This document shows, piece by piece, positions 5,625-9,768 of a stretch of 9,768 bases of DNA. The stretch spans positions 1 to 9,768 of the forward strand of contig JBDSJC010000106.1 in NCBI GenBank assembly GCA_039917655.1, given 5' to 3'. Every line of letters starts with the position of its first letter. Position 1 is the stretch's first letter. The stretch comes from PNKC01 sp039917655 (lineage in GTDB: Bacteria; Chloroflexota; Dehalococcoidia; Tepidiformales; Tepidiformaceae). The translations under genes and the position numbers were made by a program. Under the pieces are notes generated by a model that saw only the letters and a list, made by a program, of their open reading frames with translations, searched no databases and had not been told where the DNA came from.

Positions 5625-7774
5625 ACAACCGTACCGCGACCACATGTCCGTATTGCGGCGTCGGCTGTGGGATCGTCCTCAACATCGACCAATCGGACCG
5701 CATCCGCTGGGTCGATGATCAGCCGGGCAACCTCTCGAGCGACGGCATGCTCTGCGTGAAGGGGCGCTTCGGGACGACCTTTGTCAATCACTCCGATCGC
5801 CTAACCACACCGCTAATCCGGCGCGACGGAGTGTTGCAGCCCGCAACCTGGGATGAGGCGCTCAACCTCGTGGCCGCGCGTCTCCTCGAGTTTCGCGGGC
5901 GCTTCGGCAGCTTCGCTTCTGCCAAGGCCACGAACGAAGACGCCTTCATCCAACAGAAGTTCGTCCGCCTCGTCATGGGCACAAACAACATCGACCACTG
6001 CACACGGCTCTGCCACTCGCCCAGCGTAGAAGCGATGCTCCAGCAGCTCGGCAGCGGGGCCACCAGCAACTCCTACTCCGACTACGAAGCAGCCTCGTGC
6101 CTGGTGCTCGTCGGCTGCGACCCGGGTTCGAACCACCCGGTCATCGCCTCCCGCATGCGGCGTGCGATCGATGGCCGCGGGACGAAGCTGATCGTCGTCA
6201 ACCCGCGCCGTATCGACATCTGCGACCGCGCGACCATTTTCCTCCAACCGCGCCCGGGTACGGATGTCGCCCTGTTCAGCGGCATGGCCCGCGCGATCCT
6301 CGATGCGGGACTGGAGAACCGCCTGTTCGTGGACAGCCGCACCGAAAACTTCGAAGAATGGCTGGCGGCGCTTGAAGGCGTCACCGTCGAGGAGTCCGCG
6401 GAGACCTGCGGGGTGCCAGCCGCCGATCTTCGCGCGGCGGCCCTCCTTTACGCGCAGCCTCCGCTGCTGGACGCCAACGAACCGGGGAGCTGCCTGGTCT
6501 GGGGCATGGGCGTGACCCAGCACACCAACGGGACGGCCAACGCCCACTCGCTTTTGAACCTGGCGCTGTTGACCGGCCAACTGGGGCGCCCAGGCACCGG
6601 CGTCTCGCCCCTTCGCGGCCAAAACAACGTCCAGGGCTGCGGCGACGCAGGTTGTGTGCCCGACTCCCTCCCCGGCTACCAGAAGTACAGCGACGAAGCA
6701 CTGGCGCCCTTCGAGGAACTCTGGGGAAGCGGCTTGCCCTCGGTCGAGGGGATGAAGGCCACCGACATGATCGAGCGCATTGCCCAGGGTGACATTCGCG
6801 CCATGTACATCGTCGGCGAGAACCCGCTGCTCAGTGAACCAAACCTCCACCACGCCACCGAACTCATCCGCTCGTTGGATTTTCTCGTGGTGCAGGACCT
6901 GTTCCTGCACGAAACCGCCCAACTCGCGGATGTGGTGTTGCCCGCCTGCTCCTTCGCTGAGAAAGACGGCACATTCACGAACAGCGAGCGCCGGGTGCAG
7001 CGCGTCCGGCGCGCGATAGCACCGGTCGGCGAGAGCCGGCCCGACTGGGAGATCGTTTGCGACCTCGCGCGCCGAATGGTGCCAGCCACGGGCGTGGATC
7101 CGCGTCAGTTTTCCTACGCCGGCTCGAGCGAAGTCTTCGCCGAGATGGCGCGACTCACGCCGTTCCTGCGCGGGTTGAGCCACGAGCGGTTGGACCGCGA
7201 GGGCGGCCTGCAATGGCCCTGCCCTACCGCCGACCATCCCGGCACGCCATTTCTCTACGGCGAATCGTTCCCTCGCGGCCTCGGAAAATTCGTGCCTGTC
7301 CGCCAGGCGGCCGCCGCGGAGGAGTTGCCCGACACGGAGTACCCGCTGGTCATGAACACCGGCCGTGTCCTCTACCACTGGCACGGTGGCACGATTACGC
7401 GGCGCGTGGCCGGGCTAATGGAAAGCGCCGGCGATCTGCCCGTCGCCACCCATCCCGATGACGCAGGTGCCGCGGGCATCGTTGATGGCGATATGGTGGT
7501 GCTCTTTTCGCGCCGTGGCCGACTCTCAGGGACTGCAGTGGTGACCGATTCCGTGCGGCCGGGCAGCGTCTTCATCCCCTTCGTGAAGCTTGGCGAAAGC
7601 GCCGCCAACTTCCTCACCAACAACGTCTACGACGGCGTTTCGCGCATCCCGGAGTACAAGGTCTGCGCCGTAAAGCTGGAGAAGCGGCGCGAACGCCGCC
7701 GTGACCGCCAGGACGACAACGCCAAAGACCAGCGGCCTACTGGCGCGCCGCGTACTGCTTCGCGTGATACGTGA
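5621..7774 (+). CDS. Formate dehydrogenase catalytic (alpha) subunit, Mo/W-bisPGD
   Basis: Oxidises formate to CO2; a 717-residue cytosolic member of the DMSO-reductase superfamily with no Tat signal. A [4Fe-4S] site is formed by C9, C12, C16 and C45 (CPYCGVGC and GMLCVKG), followed by the electron-relay lysine K47. The active-site segment NIDHCTRLCHSPSVEAM puts C127 as the metal ligand (Cys, not selenocysteine) and H132 as the conserved His. R332 in LRGQNNVQG is the second formate-binding residue. GMGVTQHTNG, the TGRVLYHWHGGTITRR cofactor motif (580-595) and a C-terminal molybdopterin-binding domain follow. The CTRLCHSP signature and operon argue for formate dehydrogenase over nitrate reductase. 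The usual N-terminal ferredoxin arm is absent because it is encoded by the preceding gene. Oddities: FIPFV where FxPFH is common, and a basic tail from about residue 686 whose last codons overlap hemB by 38 bases. Confidence 0.94.
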   Translation: MNNRTATTCPYCGVGCGIVLNIDQSDRIRWVDDQPGNLSSDGMLCVKGRFGTTFVNHSDRLTTPLIRRDGVLQPATWDEALNLVAARLLEFRGRFGSFASAKATNEDAFIQQKFVRLVMGTNNIDHCTRLCHSPSVEAMLQQLGSGATSNSYSDYEAASCLVLVGCDPGSNHPVIASRMRRAIDGRGTKLIVVNPRRIDICDRATIFLQPRPGTDVALFSGMARAILDAGLENRLFVDSRTENFEEWLAALEGVTVEESAETCGVPAADLRAAALLYAQPPLLDANEPGSCLVWGMGVTQHTNGTANAHSLLNLALLTGQLGRPGTGVSPLRGQNNVQGCGDAGCVPDSLPGYQKYSDEALAPFEELWGSGLPSVEGMKATDMIERIAQGDIRAMYIVGENPLLSEPNLHHATELIRSLDFLVVQDLFLHETAQLADVVLPACSFAEKDGTFTNSERRVQRVRRAIAPVGESRPDWEIVCDLARRMVPATGVDPRQFSYAGSSEVFAEMARLTPFLRGLSHERLDREGGLQWPCPTADHPGTPFLYGESFPRGLGKFVPVRQAAAAEELPDTEYPLVMNTGRVLYHWHGGTITRRVAGLMESAGDLPVATHPDDAGAAGIVDGDMVVLFSRRGRLSGTAVVTDSVRPGSVFIPFVKLGESAANFLTNNVYDGVSRIPEYKVCAVKLEKRRERRRDRQDDNAKDQRPTGAPRTASRDT

Positions 7775-8714
7775 TCACGATGTCCGCGCCGGCGCGCCGG
7801 ATGCTCGTTAGCGTTTCATCGACAGCTCGCGCCTCGTCCAGCCAGCCGTTCTGGACGGCCGCCATCAGCATGCTGTACTCGCCGCTCACGTTGTAGGCGG
7901 CGACCGGGACGTTAACGGCATCCCGCACCTGCCGCACCAGATCGAGGTAGGGAAGCGCCGGCTTCACCATCACCATGTCCGCGCCCTCGGCCAGGTCGGT
8001 CAGCACTTCGTCCATCGCCATGCGGCCGTTGGCGGGGTCCATCTGGTATCCACGCCGGTCACCGAAGGCGGGCGCGCTGTCCGCCGCTTCGCGGAAGGGG
8101 CCGTAAAACGCGCTGGCAAACTTCGCCGCGTAGGACAGGATCGGCGTCTGCCCGAAGCCCGCCGAATCGAGCGCCAGGCGGATGACCGCCACCCGGCCGT
8201 CCATCATGTCGCTCGGCGCGATGATGTCGCACCCCGCCTCAGCAAGGCTGACCGCAGTCTCGGCGATGAGCGGCAGGCTGGCGTCGTTGTCTACCTCTCC
8301 GTTGGCTGTGAGCAGCCCACAGTGCCCGTGGGAGGTGTACTCGCAGAGACAGACGTCGCCGACCACGAGGAGGTCCGGAGTGGCATCTTTGAGCCGCGCC
8401 ACCGCTTGCTGGACCACTCCGTCCTTCGCCCAGGCGCCGCTCCCGTCTTCGTCTTTAGTCGTCGGCAAACCGAAAAGCAGCACAGCGGGCACTTTCAGCC
8501 GCGCGAGTTCCGCCGCCTCGGCGCCCAGTGCAGCCATGCTCAATCGATCCTGACCCGGCATCGAGAGGATCGGTTGGCGTTCGGAGATGTTCGCGTCGAT
8601 GAAAAGCGGGTAAACGAGATGCTGGACCGAGAGTTCGGTTTCGCGCACAAGGCTTCGCAACGCCGCGCCTCCGCGCAGTCTCCGGTGACGCTTGAACTGG
8701 GCCATCTCCATCAT
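7737..8714 (-). CDS. hemB: Porphobilinogen synthase (delta-aminolevulinic acid dehydratase)
   Basis: Condenses two 5-aminolevulinate molecules to porphobilinogen in the cytosol, the second common step of tetrapyrrole synthesis. The 325-residue length is normal and the fold is covered from end to end. The two Schiff-base lysines are K198 (SYAAKFASAFYGPF) and K251 (MVMVKPALPYLD). The metal site is the three-cysteine zinc type, C122, C124 and C132 (CLCEYTSHGHC), rather than the Asp-rich magnesium type. IAPSDMMDGRV and YNVSGEYSML are further signatures. Three in-frame Met codons (8714, 8711, 8705) compete as start. The last matches typical HemB N-termini, and a -10-like box would suit 8711; the longest is given. 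It faces the FDH alpha gene with overlapping ends and is divergent from the 8773 gene. Confidence 0.97.
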   Translation of the reverse strand: MMEMAQFKRHRRLRGGAALRSLVRETELSVQHLVYPLFIDANISERQPILSMPGQDRLSMAALGAEAAELARLKVPAVLLFGLPTTKDEDGSGAWAKDGVVQQAVARLKDATPDLLVVGDVCLCEYTSHGHCGLLTANGEVDNDASLPLIAETAVSLAEAGCDIIAPSDMMDGRVAVIRLALDSAGFGQTPILSYAAKFASAFYGPFREAADSAPAFGDRRGYQMDPANGRMAMDEVLTDLAEGADMVMVKPALPYLDLVRQVRDAVNVPVAAYNVSGEYSMLMAAVQNGWLDEARAVDETLTSIRRAGADIVITYHAKQYAARQ

Positions 8715-8718
8715 TTCG

Positions 8719-8724
8719 AGTCTA
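8719..8724 (-). promoter_or_regulatory. Putative -10 box of hemB
   Basis: On the minus strand TAGACT lies 4 bases before the first hemB ATG (8714) and 7 before the second (8711). No GGAGG-like site lies at a normal distance. The second ATG would be at or next to the transcription start. Confidence 0.3.
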
Positions 8725-8759
8725 CCACCAACCCCCCGGAACTCGAGGCTGATCGCTGC

Positions 8760-8765
8760 TATTCT
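8760..8765 (+). promoter_or_regulatory. Putative -10 box of the 8773 gene, possibly leaderless
   Basis: TATTCT matches TATAAT in four of six bases and ends 7 bases before the ATG at 8773, with no purine-rich ribosome binding site at normal spacing. It shares the 58-base divergent gap with hemB. Confidence 0.4.
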
Positions 8766-8772
8766 GGCGTGG

Positions 8773-9462
8773 ATGGAACGTCGGCTCCCACCTCAATACG
8801 ATGGCTGGCAACAACACGAGCCAGCGTTTCGGCGCCTTTCGACGCACGACCTGGTGAGCGAAATCCAGGACGGCTCGCCCGACCGCCGCCTCGCCGCTCT
8901 CTCGGTCATCGATCTGAGCGAAGTGACGCCCTCGACCGTCCAGGATTGGATTCGCACCCTGCCCGATGCAGAAGCCAATGAACTCGCCGGCGCTATCCCT
9001 GCGCAACGTGTCCACGGAAGCTGCCGCGATGACCTTCGATGGGTCGATGTTGCCCGCCTGGGGTACGAAAAGCGCCGGCTGCCGACCTTTCTCGTGATGC
9101 TCTTCTCCTCGCTTGAGGCGTTGGAATCGCGCGGCTGCCCCGAGACCGCGGGCGCATGGGAAACGGTCGCCGACTGGCTGGGCGAGGTCTACGACCAGCT
9201 CCAAAAGACCAGCGACGAAGAGGCGCTGACCGATATCTCGCTCTTCGTCTTCGAAAACTATTTGGGCCGAGATGCCCTCTTCGAAGCGTTCTGCGGGTTG
9301 GTAGTGCGGCACGAAGACCTCGCCCTCAGGGTGTCGTCGAACCCATCGCTCCTGCTCCCGGACCTGCCACCCGAAAAGCAGCGGCTCGTGCTCGAAGAGT
9401 GCGCCGCCAACGGCGGCCGGCCGCTCACCGAATCCTGGTCCGCACTCCACGGCCGGCCATAG
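8773..9462 (+). CDS. Hypothetical helical protein divergent from hemB
   Basis: I do not recognise this family. The 229-residue product appears mostly alpha-helical, acidic and soluble, without signal peptide, transmembrane segment or metal-binding cysteine cluster. Visible segments include DLVSEIQDGSPDRRLAALSV near residue 28, which resembles one HEAT-like helical hairpin, then LPTFLVMLFSSLEALESRG, AWETVADWLGEVYDQLQKTS, and a Pro-Leu stretch SLLLPDLPPEKQRLVLEE near the end. The HEAT resemblance is weak, and other all-helical folds are equally possible. The start at 8773 is chosen because the frame upstream (to 8692) runs through the hemB start and promoter region, and because a -10-like box sits just before this ATG. 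The regular reading frame across 690 bases supports a real gene. It converges on the reductase gene at 9490. Confidence 0.75.
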   Translation: MERRLPPQYDGWQQHEPAFRRLSTHDLVSEIQDGSPDRRLAALSVIDLSEVTPSTVQDWIRTLPDAEANELAGAIPAQRVHGSCRDDLRWVDVARLGYEKRRLPTFLVMLFSSLEALESRGCPETAGAWETVADWLGEVYDQLQKTSDEEALTDISLFVFENYLGRDALFEAFCGLVVRHEDLALRVSSNPSLLLPDLPPEKQRLVLEECAANGGRPLTESWSALHGRP

Positions 9463-9465
9463 CCC

Positions 9466-9490
9466 GGGCCCCGCACAAAGAGAGCGGCCC
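9466..9490. terminator. Possible bidirectional hairpin between convergent genes
   Basis: GGGCC (9466-9470) plus GC (9473-9474) can pair with GCGGCCC (9484-9490), leaving a CC bulge and a 9-base A-rich loop. It fills the 27-base gap between convergent genes and would end transcription in both directions. No T run follows, so an intrinsic terminator is only possible, not shown. Confidence 0.3.
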
Positions 9491-9768
9491 TAGATCGCGC
9501 ACTCGCCTTCGCCGCGCTGCAGTTCGTAAAGCTCCAACCGGTTCCAGTCGATGAACATGTTCTTGTTCTCGTCGATGAAATCGCCGGGAAGTGTGAGCTC
9601 TTTCACCGCTGCTTCGAACGGCGCCGCGCCGATGCGGTCGAAGCAATCGTTGAAGACCTCGCCGGCCGTTCGGTTGGATTCATAGACCGCCACAAAGCGT
9701 TCAACAGCCTCCGGACCATTCTTGGCGGGCAGCCGCAGCTTGAGCTGCGTCGCGATGCGCATCGTCCC
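9490..9768 (-). CDS. Ferredoxin-dependent nitrite/sulfite reductase, C-terminal part
   Basis: Only the last 92 codons are in the window; the frame is open to the right edge, so the Met at 9762 is internal. The segment LRLPAKNGPEAVERFVAVYESNRTAGEVFNDCFDRIG followed by the ending FIDWNRLELYELQRGEGECA matches, as I remember the family, the C-terminus of assimilatory sirohaem/[4Fe-4S] nitrite or sulfite reductases. These often carry PAK-x-PE-VV-RLL-xxYxxxRxxGExF and end in an Asp-Trp then GEGEC-A block. The cluster-binding cysteines lie earlier in the protein and are outside the window, so nitrite versus sulfite cannot be decided. The identification rests on a short tail and is moderately sure. 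It converges with the 8773 gene. Confidence 0.7.
   Translation of the reverse strand, partial: GTMRIATQLKLRLPAKNGPEAVERFVAVYESNRTAGEVFNDCFDRIGAAPFEAAVKELTLPGDFIDENKNMFIDWNRLELYELQRGEGECAI

Noticed and set aside
5993..6012. Possible selenocysteine in the FDH active site
   Set aside because: The ligand codon in the IDHCTRLCH segment is TGC, not TGA, so the metal ligand is an ordinary cysteine.
5813..7384. 523-codon minus-strand frame opposite the FDH alpha gene
   Set aside because: It is an antisense shadow of a strongly conserved molybdoenzyme gene in GC-rich DNA; no motif was recognised and its composition is biased.
3553..7774. Complex I (nuo) or bidirectional NAD-hydrogenase operon
   Set aside because: NuoE/F/G-like domains are present, but the third gene has a full FDH active site and there are no membrane subunits or NiFe-hydrogenase subunits.
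1..9768. Mobile element, phage remnant, CRISPR array or toxin-antitoxin system
   Set aside because: No transposase or integrase motif, no regularly spaced repeats, no tRNA-like or att-like repeats, and base composition looks even across the window.

Overview
The window is about 9.8 kb of gene-dense bacterial chromosome with high GC (about 63% in a line counted by eye). It has short intergenic gaps, GTG starts, GTGA stop/start overlaps and two convergent gene pairs that overlap at their 3' ends. All recognisable genes are metabolic or regulatory, and I see no transposase, phage, CRISPR, tRNA or rRNA sequence. The gene mix and protein style would suit an aerobic soil bacterium such as an Acidobacteriota member. 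That is a weak guess, because no marker gene here fixes the taxon.

Layout, left to right. (1) 130-1020, plus: PurU-type formyltetrahydrofolate deformylase. Its stop overlaps by 4 bases the stop of a convergent Fur-family regulator gene (1017-1439, minus). (2) 1472-1930, minus: a SRPBCC ligand-binding protein just upstream of fur, transcribed divergently from an atypical SDR/NDUFA9-like NAD(P)-binding protein (2066-2977, plus). (3) 3105-3518, plus: a small unrecognised protein just ahead of a three-gene formate dehydrogenase operon. The operon comprises a NuoE-NuoF fusion flavoprotein (3553-5004), a HoxU/NuoG-N-like iron-sulfur protein (5001-5624) and a molybdopterin/tungstopterin catalytic subunit (5621-7774). 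(4) 7737-8714, minus: hemB, porphobilinogen synthase, whose 3' end overlaps the FDH catalytic gene by 38 bases. (5) 8773-9462, plus: an unrecognised, probably helical protein, divergent from hemB. (6) 9490-9768, minus: the C-terminal end of a probable ferredoxin-dependent nitrite/sulfite reductase, cut by the window edge.

How the genes fit together. PurU releases formate from 10-formyl-THF, and the formate dehydrogenase would oxidise formate to CO2 with NAD+ as acceptor, so both sit in one-carbon/formate metabolism. They are not one operon and the link is inferred. HemB and the presumed sirohaem/Fe-S reductase share tetrapyrrole demand, and Fur is an obvious candidate to sense metal in a neighbourhood rich in Fe-S and haem genes.

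The most unusual features are in the formate dehydrogenase. The catalytic chain is split from its ferredoxin arm. The NuoE-like domain is strongly shortened but keeps a Cx4C + Cx3C cysteine set. The ferredoxin arm has lost the His-Cys (N5-type) cluster motif found in most relatives. Separately, four genes (fur, the FDH beta gene, the 8773 gene and probably hemB) have a TANNNT box 6-7 bases before a plausible start codon and no good ribosome binding site, which suggests leaderless transcripts.
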